A DNA stretch of 32,550 nucleotides, taken from NCBI GenBank assembly GCA_946402315.1, contig CAMIWC010000012.1, forward strand, positions 1 to 32,550, read 5' to 3'. The notes beneath the pieces were generated by a model. That model searched no databases. It was not told the origin of the DNA and saw nothing but the letters and a program-made list of their open reading frames with translations. Positions within the stretch are counted from its first letter, which is position 1. The number at the start of each line of letters is the position of its first letter. Shown piece by piece: positions 15,382-23,225 of this stretch. The translations under genes and the position numbers were made by a program. The DNA is from an uncultured Clostridium sp. GTDB lineage: Bacteria; Bacillota_I; Bacilli_A; RF39; UBA660.

Positions 15382-17496
15382 TTATTCAGAAACTACTTGG
15401 ATACTTCCAGCTTGATGAGTAACTGTTCCAGTTTCAAAACTTTGTGGTTTTGTAGTTGAACTAGTAATTGCTCCCCAATCAAATGCTTTTCCGGTTTTAT
15501 TAATTATTTTAGTAAATTTAGCATTGTTTGTAGCCGCTTTACCTAAAGCACCATTTTTAATAGTAGTTACTGATGATGGTATAACAACTGTTGTAAAGCT
15601 TCTCCAAGTTAAATCTGCTTGAATATTCTTTAACGGACTTCCATCAGGACCTAAAGCTGGGAATGTTACTACTCCATTTACTCCGGCACTTGGTCCAGTA
15701 TAGTCTGTTACAACTGAATAATCTACTGTTCCTTTATTAACTTTATAAGCAAAACTATTCTTAATATATGAATTACTTGTAGTAGTTCCTGATCTATAGA
15801 AAGCTCCGGCTTCAATAGTAAGATTTGGAGTTTCTGATATATCCGGGAATGTTACTTCAGTAACTTTACTATCTAAGAAAGCATTACTTTTTATTGTTTT
15901 TAACGTTACTCCTTCTTTAGTAGCTGGAATAACTACTGTAGAATCGGATACTCCTCCACCATAACTTACAATTGTTGAATAATCCCATTTTCCTTTACCT
16001 GTTGTTCCATCAGCTACTCTTGCGTAGAATATACCATCTTGTCCTGTCATTTTATTAGTAACAAATGCTCCTGTTCCAATAGATGTTACAGAATCAGGAA
16101 TTGTAACTGACGTTAATTGATTTCCTCTAAAGGCACTACCACCTATTGTTTTTAACCCTTCTGGTAATTCAATAGATGTTAATTTATTTGATCTAAATGC
16201 TGTTCCTCCAACTGATACTAGATTAGCAGGAAGATGTACGCTTGTTATTGAATTATTATAGAAACAACTACTACCTAAAGTTGTAACACTATCAGGAATA
16301 TAAACACTACCTTTTAGTTTAGTACCACTAAAGGCACCAGAGGCAATTGTTTTTAATTGGTACCCATTTTTCCATTCAGGAATAACTAGATTTTGAGTAC
16401 CAGTTCCACCATAAGCAACTATAGTCGTATAATCTTTTGTTCCATCAGCATTTGTTTTATAAACAAACATATTATTATCAGGGAAATTATTATTAGCATA
16501 TACTCCATCTCCTAAAGTAGGATTACCATTTAATCCATCTTCAGTTAAACAGTTACTTTGGAAAGCATATGATCCAATCTTAGTTAAAGATGATGGAAGA
16601 TCAACATGACAAATATGGTTATTAGCAAAAGCATATGAACCTATTTCTTTAATACCTTCTGGCATAATTAATTCTTGTATTTTTGAATTATAGAAACTAT
16701 ATGAATCTACAGATACTATAGTTCTTGATAATTTTACATAACTTAAATTATTTCCTTGGAAAGCAGCATAACCAATAGTTCTTACTCCAGCATAAGAAAT
16801 AACTTTTTTAATACCTTTATTTCTAAATGCACCATCTCCAATAGCAGTTACTGTATAATCTCCTATCTTAGAAGGTATATCTACTTCTAATCCACAATTA
16901 ACATTATAATTAGTTATTGTTATAGTATTCTCTCCATTTAAAGCAAACTCATAACATTCTGAACCTTCATCTAAAGGTACATTAATAGCTGGTTCAGTAT
17001 GAGTAGTATTCCCACCATCATCAACTATTGTTACATTATCTCTTCCTCCTACAGGATAAGAATCATTTATATCAAAATCATCTGTTACATAAATCTTTCC
17101 TGGGGTTAAATTTTTTTCTTCAGTAATATCTATTCTATGACCAGTTTCATCTACACTAGTCCAGTAATAAACAAAAGAATTATCTTCTTTAATAGTTACT
17201 ATTACATATGCTTTAACCCATTTACCAAATGGACTTTGTTTAATAGTACCATCACCAGTTTCTAGATTGTTTATATCAAAATAATAAACTGTATCTTTAT
17301 CTCTAGCAATTAAATCATTTCTAGCTAACATATTAGCAGTTATTTGAATATATTCTCTAGCAATATCTATATACATTTTTCTTTTACTACGATCAATATA
17401 TCTAGAAATACCAGCAATACTTATCATAAGAACTAATCCTAGGATAACTGCTACTGCAAGCATCTCTATTAAAGTAAACCCTTTTTTATTTTTCAT
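15382..17496 (-). CDS. Type IV prepilin-like protein fused to BspA-type leucine-rich repeats
   Basis: A 704-residue surface protein. The N-terminus is a textbook type IV prepilin: KNKKG, cleavage site, FTLIEMLAVAVILGLV with Glu at +5, then a long α-helix and a small pseudopilin-like domain (INNLETGDG, SPFGKWVKAYVIVTI, to about residue 145). After a Gly/Asp/Thr linker (150-180) come BspA/LRR_5 repeats from about 205 to 650: units such as VTAIGDGAF, IKEIGSYAF, LTKIGSYAF, LKTIGGSAF, VTSIGTGAF. Three non-LRR inserts with DYxTIV-YGG patterns interrupt them. BspA-like repeats serve in adhesion. Start 17496 follows AGGTG; an in-frame GTG lies at 17505. A pilus-tip adhesin is my inference. Confidence 0.9.
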   Translation of the reverse strand: MKNKKGFTLIEMLAVAVILGLVLMISIAGISRYIDRSKRKMYIDIAREYIQITANMLARNDLIARDKDTVYYFDINNLETGDGTIKQSPFGKWVKAYVIVTIKEDNSFVYYWTSVDETGHRIDITEEKNLTPGKIYVTDDFDINDSYPVGGRDNVTIVDDGGNTTHTEPAINVPLDEGSECYEFALNGENTITITNYNVNCGLEVDIPSKIGDYTVTAIGDGAFRNKGIKKVISYAGVRTIGYAAFQGNNLSYVKLSRTIVSVDSYSFYNSKIQELIMPEGIKEIGSYAFANNHICHVDLPSSLTKIGSYAFQSNCLTEDGLNGNPTLGDGVYANNNFPDNNMFVYKTNADGTKDYTTIVAYGGTGTQNLVIPEWKNGYQLKTIASGAFSGTKLKGSVYIPDSVTTLGSSCFYNNSITSVHLPANLVSVGGTAFRSNKLTSIELPEGLKTIGGSAFRGNQLTSVTIPDSVTSIGTGAFVTNKMTGQDGIFYARVADGTTGKGKWDYSTIVSYGGGVSDSTVVIPATKEGVTLKTIKSNAFLDSKVTEVTFPDISETPNLTIEAGAFYRSGTTTSNSYIKNSFAYKVNKGTVDYSVVTDYTGPSAGVNGVVTFPALGPDGSPLKNIQADLTWRSFTTVVIPSSVTTIKNGALGKAATNNAKFTKIINKTGKAFDWGAITSSTTKPQSFETGTVTHQAGSIQVVSE

Positions 17497-17531
17497 ACTA
17501 TTCACCTACTATAATAATAACATTTATATAT

Positions 17532-17562
17532 AAAAAAAGAGAATTATTTTATATTCTCTTTT
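17532..17562 (-). terminator. Terminator of the prs-yitT transcript
   Basis: A perfect 10-bp stem (AAAAGAGAAT with ATTCTCTTTT), an 8-base loop and a T-run, 12 bases after the yitT stop. Confidence 0.88.
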
Positions 17563-17573
17563 ATATATTTTAC

Positions 17574-18473
17574 TTATTTATGTAAATTTTTTCCTTTTTT
17601 TATTTTTTTTCTAATCCTATCTTTTTCTTTATTAGATTTAATATGTTTACCAATTATTTCAGATATATCAGAAACAGTTACAAAAGCACTATAATCTTCA
17701 TCATTAATAATTCTTCTTAATTCAGGAATCTCTAATCTAGTTAGTACTACATATAGAATATCTTTTTTACCACTAATTAAACCAGAACCCTTCATAATAG
17801 TACAAGTTCTACCTAATCTTTCATATATTAAATCAGATATTTTATCAGAGTAATCTGTAATAATCATTACTTCTTTAGCTTGAGTTAATCCTTCACTAAC
17901 AAAGTCTATTACTTTGAAAGTAATTACATACGTAAGAAGTGAATATAAAGCTCTATCTATTCCAAAGAAAAATCCAGCAGTACCAAAAATAATCATATTA
18001 AATAGGAGTACTACTTGTCCTACTGAAAGAGATGTATTTTTACTAATTACAATAGCAACAGATTCAGTACCATCTATACATCCACCAGAACGTATTACAA
18101 GACCAACACCTATACCTAAAAGAGCTCCTCCGTAAACTAATCCTAGTAATGGATCTCCAGTTAATGCTGGACTAGTTGCAAACATTTCCAAAAGAATTGA
18201 AAACAATCCAATACTATAAAGAGCTTTAAGCAAGAATTGTCTACCTAAATTACGATATCCTACATAGATAAATGGAATATTAATAAAGAATACTAATAAA
18301 CCTAAATTAATATTAGATAATTTATGAATAATAATTGATATACCAGCAACTCCTCCATCTAAAATAGAATTAGGTATTAAAAATTCTTCTAGAGCAAATG
18401 CTGATAAAAAGGCACCAATAGTCATTCCTAAAAAATCTAGTAATACTTTTATTTCTTTATTATTGTGTTTCAT
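17574..18473 (-). CDS. YitT family membrane protein (DUF161/DUF2179)
   Basis: A 299-residue integral membrane protein of the YitT family. Five or six membrane segments lie in residues of about 10-195, with typical segments EEFLIPNSILDGGVAGIS and the IRSGGCIDGTESVA loop. A soluble DUF2179 domain follows (about 205-280: VMIITDYSDKISDLIYERLGRT, DILYVVLTRLEIPELRRII). The tail is Lys-rich. The transported substrate, if any, is unknown. It starts 31 bases after the PRPP synthetase gene with its own GGTGATG ribosome site, so the two are probably one transcript. Confidence 0.9.
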   Translation of the reverse strand: MKHNNKEIKVLLDFLGMTIGAFLSAFALEEFLIPNSILDGGVAGISIIIHKLSNINLGLLVFFINIPFIYVGYRNLGRQFLLKALYSIGLFSILLEMFATSPALTGDPLLGLVYGGALLGIGVGLVIRSGGCIDGTESVAIVISKNTSLSVGQVVLLFNMIIFGTAGFFFGIDRALYSLLTYVITFKVIDFVSEGLTQAKEVMIITDYSDKISDLIYERLGRTCTIMKGSGLISGKKDILYVVLTRLEIPELRRIINDEDYSAFVTVSDISEIIGKHIKSNKEKDRIRKKIKKGKNLHK

Positions 18474-18504
18474 ACCATCACCTATTATATATTATAACAT
18501 ATAA

Positions 18505-19650
18505 TTATTTTTTCTTAGCTTTTTTAAACTTTTCTTCTACCAGTTTTACAGGCAACGATTTATCTATTAAGATATTATGAATAGATAAATCATTATGAAT
18601 ATTATAAATTATTTCCGCTACTAATTCTGAACAATCAGCTACATGTAACCATCTAGCTTTTTTATAATCCTCTGGTATATAAGATAGATTTGTTGTATAT
18701 AGACCAGCAAACTTTTTATCTTTATAATACTCATTAAATTTATCTATTCCTCTAGTAAATAAAGTGAAAGTAGTAACTAAATAAACATATTTAACTCCTA
18801 GCTTATTTAACTCATCTATTACATCAAACATAGAACCACCAGAAGAAATCATATCATCTGAAACTATTGCGGTATATCCTTCTAGATTTTTCATACCACT
18901 ATAATCATGCGCTATGACTGGATACTTTCCATCTACTAAGTTATTATAATCCCTTTGTTTATAGAAACTTCCTGCTTCGCGATGAATGTTTTTAGAATTA
19001 AAAGAGTTTAGGTAGACATTACGTCTTCCAACTGCACCATTATCAGGTGCTACAAAAACTATTTTTTTTAGTCTATTTATACTTAAATCATTTATCATTT
19101 GTTTAAGTATTTGATTAGTTGGAAAGAAGTTATCAAATTCCATATTATGAATAGCATGTTCTACTCCTTGATCATGAGCATCAAAAGTAATAAAACTTTT
19201 TACTCTACTCATTGTATCTAATTCATGAAGCATCATTCCACAAGCTAAGTTTTCTCTAGTATTTCTTCTGTGTTGTCTTCCAGCAAATAATAGAGGCATA
19301 ACTATATTTATATTTTTGGCATGAAAATTACAAGCACCAATACCATCTTTTAATTGTTGCATTAAATCATTTGGACTTGTATGATTTATAAAACCATGCA
19401 TCTTATATTCAATAGAATAATTACCAATATCAGTAAGCATAAATACATCTTTACCACGCACAGTTTCATCTATTTCTACTTTGAAATGACCATCTTCAAA
19501 ATAATTTTGTTTTATTGGTATGATAAAAGTATTTTTCTTTTTATCTAGATTATACATTCTAAGTAAATGTTCATCTATTTTTTTACCTAAATCACTAGCA
19601 CTATCAAAAGCAATTAATCTTAAATTAATATCATTTATTTGTTTTTTCAT
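18505..19650 (-). CDS. prs: Ribose-phosphate pyrophosphokinase, long divergent form
   Basis: A 381-residue PRPP synthetase homologue; it makes PRPP from ribose-5-phosphate and ATP for purine, pyrimidine, NAD, His and Trp synthesis. Family landmarks are present in diverged form: FAGRQHRR (ATP loop, about 122-129; usually YARQDRK), FDAHDQ (156-161; usually DLHA.Q), APDNGAVGRR (201-210) and the PRPP loop SDDMISSGGS (264-273; usually DDMIDTGGT). It is about 60 residues longer than the usual 315, with extra N-terminal and C-terminal parts. The start follows AAAGGAG. A leader peptide with an overlapping terminator precedes it. A related non-canonical phosphoribosyl enzyme is the alternative. Confidence 0.85.
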   Translation of the reverse strand: MKKQINDINLRLIAFDSASDLGKKIDEHLLRMYNLDKKKNTFIIPIKQNYFEDGHFKVEIDETVRGKDVFMLTDIGNYSIEYKMHGFINHTSPNDLMQQLKDGIGACNFHAKNINIVMPLLFAGRQHRRNTRENLACGMMLHELDTMSRVKSFITFDAHDQGVEHAIHNMEFDNFFPTNQILKQMINDLSINRLKKIVFVAPDNGAVGRRNVYLNSFNSKNIHREAGSFYKQRDYNNLVDGKYPVIAHDYSGMKNLEGYTAIVSDDMISSGGSMFDVIDELNKLGVKYVYLVTTFTLFTRGIDKFNEYYKDKKFAGLYTTNLSYIPEDYKKARWLHVADCSELVAEIIYNIHNDLSIHNILIDKSLPVKLVEEKFKKAKKK

Positions 19651-19670
19651 TTTTTCATCTCCTTTTAAAC

Positions 19671-19696
19671 AAAAAAAGCAAGTTGCTAAAACTTAC
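19671..19696 (-). terminator. Attenuator-like terminator ahead of prs
   Basis: A 6-bp stem (GTAAGT with ACTTGC, one G-U pair), a 7-base loop and seven T, located between the leader peptide and the prs ribosome site. Its 5' arm (19691-19696) contains the leader's TAA stop, so a ribosome finishing the leader would cover it. Confidence 0.6.
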
Positions 19697-19743
19697 TCTT
19701 CAATCAAAAATAATAATTGTAGACAATGATATTTATTAGACAT
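19693..19743 (-). CDS. Putative 16-residue leader peptide of prs
   Basis: A 17-codon ORF: GGAGATGGTAATATG gives it a proper ribosome site and start, and the product is MSNKYHCLQLLFLIEE. It begins just after a TGn-extended -10 box, so it is the first thing translated on the prs mRNA. The second half of the RNA is U-rich (CAATTATTATTTTTGATTG) and is followed at once by a terminator whose 5' arm holds the stop codon. This layout resembles translation-dependent attenuators such as pyrBI; the regulating signal is unknown. Confidence 0.5.
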   Translation of the reverse strand: MSNKYHCLQLLFLIEE

Positions 19744-19761
19744 ATTACCATCTCCAATTTA

Positions 19762-19770
19762 AGTATAACA
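19762..19770 (-). promoter_or_regulatory. Extended -10 promoter of the prs leader transcript
   Basis: TGT directly followed by TATACT on the minus strand, with a weak -35 region, about 20 bases before the leader-peptide start. Confidence 0.55.
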
Positions 19771-19778
19771 ATAGTATT

Positions 19779-19814
19779 AAAAAAAAGAAATAATTATTAT
19801 TAATTAGTTCTTTT
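19779..19814 (-). terminator. Terminator of the flippase gene
   Basis: AAAAGAA with TTCTTTT and TAATTA with TAATTA, separated by one mismatch, a 4-base loop, then T. The flippase stop codon lies in the loop. Confidence 0.8.
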
Positions 19815-21338
19815 TCTTCTAAATATTTTACATAATATACTCTTAGTAAGATCTAAGAAATATTTAAATTCATCTGTTTTAAAGTAGATAAGTACAAATA
19901 TAATATTAGGTACTAATACACACATTAGACACTTAAAGATAAATATTAAGAACACTGGTCCGGTTAAAAGACTTAGTACATAATACATTCCATATGCTAA
20001 AGCAATCGTACCAATCATTCTAAAGATATATTCTAAATAATACTTAATAACATTAGATTTTAATCCTTCTTTATAAAGAATATATACTTCTACCCAGAAT
20101 GGTAAAGAGAAATAACTTATTAATGTCCCTAAGAATACTCCTAGAACTCCTAACTTAATAGATAGAATAATAGATATTCCAATATTAGTAATAGCTTCAT
20201 ATATAGTTATGTATCTATCTTTATAGAAAATTCCTCCAGCTTCTCTAAATGAGTTAACCACTTTTCTCATAACTGTGAAATAGAATACTGTAACTAATAC
20301 TAATACTATACCCATATTAAATACATATTCTTTACCAGCTATTATTTCAATGAAATCATTAAATAAAACCATTAAACATATTGAACAGAAGAAAGCTATC
20401 CAGAAAGTTGCTAGATTAGCTTTTTTAAATAATTCTATTCTTCTCTTTTCATCTTGATCTACCCAAAAATTTCCCACTCCAGGTGTAAGAGATGTATACA
20501 CTTGATTAATAATCATATATAAAGCATACATAACTAAGTAATAGTTAGAATAAAAACCTACTGCTTGTAAACTAACAAATTTAGATATTACTAAGTTGTC
20601 AGTAGAGTTAACTGCTACTCCACCAACTTTTTTAAGCATAAGTGCTTTAGTGTTTTTAATGATTTCTTTAGTATCTTTCTTATCTAATTTCTTAACATTC
20701 TTTTCTTTTAAGAATGGATACATCTTATCAGCTTTACGAGATAATGCCCAGTTAGAAATAATAGTAAGAATTACTTGAATTATTAAATATCCAAAATAAT
20801 CATGAGAGATAAATAAATAGATTATTTGTAGAATATTCATTAAGATATAGAAACTATATCTATAGATTGTTTCTATATGCCTATTTTGATCTGCTAATAT
20901 TAAGTTCCTTTTATATGAGAAGAAATAAGATACTGCAGTATTAGTTACAAATAACATATAGATTATTTCTAATCCTTCTATATCAGGCATTTCTTTTATA
21001 AATACTGATAAGAAAGGAGTTAAAGCAAATCCTATAGCAAATATAACTAATCCAATTATTGAATATACTTTCTTAAACAAAAGCATTAAAGACTTAATTT
21101 TCTCATTATCTTTTTTAGCAAGAGGTCTATACAATGAATAAGTAATCGCTGTACCTACTCCTAATTCTGTTAAAGATAAAATGGTAAGGATATTAGAAAA
21201 TAGTCCATTTAATCCTAAATAAGTACTGTTTAAGACATGAATAAAAACAATACGTACAATAAAACTAGCTATTATACCTAATGTTTGTCCTATAAGTGAC
21301 CAATATACATTTCTAACCATACTTTTTGTTCTAGACAT
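19800..21338 (-). CDS. Polysaccharide flippase, Wzx/MATE-like
   Basis: A 512-residue polytopic membrane protein with about 12-14 hydrophobic segments spread along its length. The N-terminus (NVYWSLIGQTLGIIASFIVRIVF, then STYLGLNGLF) and the TELGVGTAITYSLYRPLAKKD segment are typical of the polysaccharide-biosynthesis (PST/MOP) transporters that flip lipid-linked sugars across the membrane. A basic tail (CKIFRRKRTN) faces the cytoplasm. No glycosyltransferase genes are nearby, so the exported sugar cannot be named. GAGGTG precedes the start. The gene is monocistronic. Confidence 0.88.
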   Translation of the reverse strand: MSRTKSMVRNVYWSLIGQTLGIIASFIVRIVFIHVLNSTYLGLNGLFSNILTILSLTELGVGTAITYSLYRPLAKKDNEKIKSLMLLFKKVYSIIGLVIFAIGFALTPFLSVFIKEMPDIEGLEIIYMLFVTNTAVSYFFSYKRNLILADQNRHIETIYRYSFYILMNILQIIYLFISHDYFGYLIIQVILTIISNWALSRKADKMYPFLKEKNVKKLDKKDTKEIIKNTKALMLKKVGGVAVNSTDNLVISKFVSLQAVGFYSNYYLVMYALYMIINQVYTSLTPGVGNFWVDQDEKRRIELFKKANLATFWIAFFCSICLMVLFNDFIEIIAGKEYVFNMGIVLVLVTVFYFTVMRKVVNSFREAGGIFYKDRYITIYEAITNIGISIILSIKLGVLGVFLGTLISYFSLPFWVEVYILYKEGLKSNVIKYYLEYIFRMIGTIALAYGMYYVLSLLTGPVFLIFIFKCLMCVLVPNIIFVLIYFKTDEFKYFLDLTKSILCKIFRRKRTN

Positions 21339-21355
21339 GTCGACACCTCAAAAAA

Positions 21356-21384
21356 ATTATATCATTTACCTATTTTTTCTTCAA
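21356..21384 (-). promoter_or_regulatory. Promoter of the flippase gene
   Basis: TTGAAG (21379-21384), 17 bases, TATAAT (21356-21361) with a TGA extension directly before the -10 box. Confidence 0.75.
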
Positions 21385-21391
21385 TTAATAT

Positions 21392-21429
21392 AAAAAGAAT
21401 AGACATTTGTTAGACAAATGCCTATTCTT
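21392..21429 (-). terminator. Terminator of the acyl-CoA ligase gene
   Basis: A 16-bp stem (AAGAATAG and CATTTGT arms, one G-U pair) with a 3-base loop and a T-run, containing the ligase TAG stop. Confidence 0.9.
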
Positions 21430-23143
21430 CACTATTTCTTTTTTGTTTTTCTTCTTCTTCTAATTTAGTATAAGCTATTTTACCTATTAAAGTTTTAGGT
21501 AATTTATCTCTAAATTCATATTCATATGGCCATGAATAACGAGCTAGGTTCTTTTCACATAATTCTTTTATTGAAGATAGAACCTTTTCATTTTTAGGTA
21601 CCCCATCTTTTAAAACAATAAATGCTTTAGCAACTTGTACTTTATATGGATGAGGAATACCTATAACACAAGCTCTTAATACATCTGGATGAGATTCAAT
21701 AATACTTTCTATATATTGTGGATAAAGATTATATCCAGAAGACACTATCATTCTTTTTAATCTATTTTTAAAGTAAATAAATCCTTCATCATCCATTGAA
21801 CCCATATCTCCAGTATGTAACCAAATTCTTCCATCTTTATCTGGTTTTAATACTTTATTTGTTTGTTCTTCATCTTTTAGATATCCTTGCATGACAGAAG
21901 GACCACAAATAGCTATTTCTCCTTCTTTTCCATGCTTTACTTCTCTATTTGTTCCATGTTTAACTATTTTATATAGAGTTCCCGGATAAGGAATTCCAAT
22001 AGAACCAGCACGATAATCATAATATGGAGTTAAGCAACTAGCACCACTACTTTCTGTAAGTCCATATCCTTCTCTTACTTGAATATCTACAGCTCCATGA
22101 GAATGTAAGAAATCATCTACTTTTTTCTTTAAAGCAATAGATAAAGTATCTCCTCCAGAAATAAGTAATTTTAAGAAAGATAAATCCATTTGATTTATTT
22201 CTTCATTTTTTAAGAATGCTTCATATAAAGTTGGTACCCCAATAATAATATTAGGTTTATATTTCTTTAATAAATTATCAAATTCTTTAGCATCAAATTG
22301 TGGTATTAAAATACTAGTACCACCAAAATATTGAACTGTATGAATACATACTCCAAGTCCAAAAGCATGGAATATTGGAAGTATTGCTAAGCACTTATCT
22401 CCTGCTTCTAATTTTCCACAAGCATGGAATGATTGAATAGCGCCACTATTAAAATTATAATTTGATAACATAATTCCTTTAGGATCTCCAGTTGTACCAC
22501 CACTATAAAGAACTACAGCAGTTTCATCTCCATCAAAATCATCTTTAATATCACCCCAGTATCTTAAAGATAATCTCATGAATTTTCTCCATTTTATAAT
22601 ACATCTATTATATTCAACATTAGTTTTTCTTCCTCTAGTTAATTTATAACCTATCTTTAAAAAGAAAGGCATAGAATCAGCTGGACTTACTAAAATAACA
22701 TTCTTAACTCTAGTTTCATCAATAATATGATTAATTTTATTAAATGCAGAATCAAGTGCTACTACATAGTTACTTTCAGATACATTTAAATAATATTTAA
22801 TCTCATTTTCAGCAGAAAGTGGATGAATCATATTAGCAACTGCACCTATTTTATTTAATGCATAAAAACTAATAATAGCTTCAGGAGTATTAGGCATACA
22901 TATACTTACATAGTCTCCTTTTTGTACTCCTAATCTTTTAAATGATTTAGCACATTTATTTATTTGTTTTAAAAAAGCTTTAAAAGTCTTCTTTTTACCA
23001 AAATAATCATAACTAATATAATTTAAATGATCTTGAGCAGATTTTTCTAATAATTTATATATAGAACAGTTAGGATAATCAATATTTAGGCTTTCATCAT
23101 CATAAAACTTTTTCCATATTCTTTCATCTGTTTGTTTTTTCAA
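21422..23143 (-). CDS. AMP-forming acyl-CoA synthetase (FadD-like)
   Basis: A 573-residue adenylate-forming enzyme that activates a carboxylic acid, probably a long-chain fatty acid, with ATP and CoA. Landmarks are the phosphate loop LYSGGTTGDPKG (about 212-223), REGYGLTE, WLHTGDMGSMDDEGF and the hinge KNRLKRMIVSSGYNLYP, and near the C-terminus PKTLIGKIAY with the catalytic Lys. Length fits the family. The likely start is the TTG at 23143, seven bases after GGAG; an in-frame GTG at 23152 lies too close to that site. Substrate chain length cannot be read from sequence. It has its own promoter and terminator. Confidence 0.88.
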   Translation of the reverse strand: MKKQTDERIWKKFYDDESLNIDYPNCSIYKLLEKSAQDHLNYISYDYFGKKKTFKAFLKQINKCAKSFKRLGVQKGDYVSICMPNTPEAIISFYALNKIGAVANMIHPLSAENEIKYYLNVSESNYVVALDSAFNKINHIIDETRVKNVILVSPADSMPFFLKIGYKLTRGRKTNVEYNRCIIKWRKFMRLSLRYWGDIKDDFDGDETAVVLYSGGTTGDPKGIMLSNYNFNSGAIQSFHACGKLEAGDKCLAILPIFHAFGLGVCIHTVQYFGGTSILIPQFDAKEFDNLLKKYKPNIIIGVPTLYEAFLKNEEINQMDLSFLKLLISGGDTLSIALKKKVDDFLHSHGAVDIQVREGYGLTESSGASCLTPYYDYRAGSIGIPYPGTLYKIVKHGTNREVKHGKEGEIAICGPSVMQGYLKDEEQTNKVLKPDKDGRIWLHTGDMGSMDDEGFIYFKNRLKRMIVSSGYNLYPQYIESIIESHPDVLRACVIGIPHPYKVQVAKAFIVLKDGVPKNEKVLSSIKELCEKNLARYSWPYEYEFRDKLPKTLIGKIAYTKLEEEEKQKRNSEE

Positions 23144-23175
23144 AGTAATCACTCCAATAAAAAAATTCCTTAATC

Positions 23176-23204
23176 ATAATAACATAAAAATAGTAAAAAG
23201 TAAA
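23176..23204 (-). promoter_or_regulatory. Promoter of the acyl-CoA ligase gene
   Basis: TTTACT (23199-23204), 17 bases, TATTAT (23176-23181) with a TGT extension. The -35 box lies in the T-rich tail of the preceding terminator. Confidence 0.6.
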
Positions 23205-23225
23205 AGGAAACCTATTGGTTTCCTT
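23197..23225 (-). terminator. Terminator of the 410-residue unknown gene
   Basis: A perfect 9-bp stem (AAGGAAACC with GGTTTCCTT), a 4-base loop and a T-rich tail, overlapping that gene's TAA stop. Confidence 0.85.
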
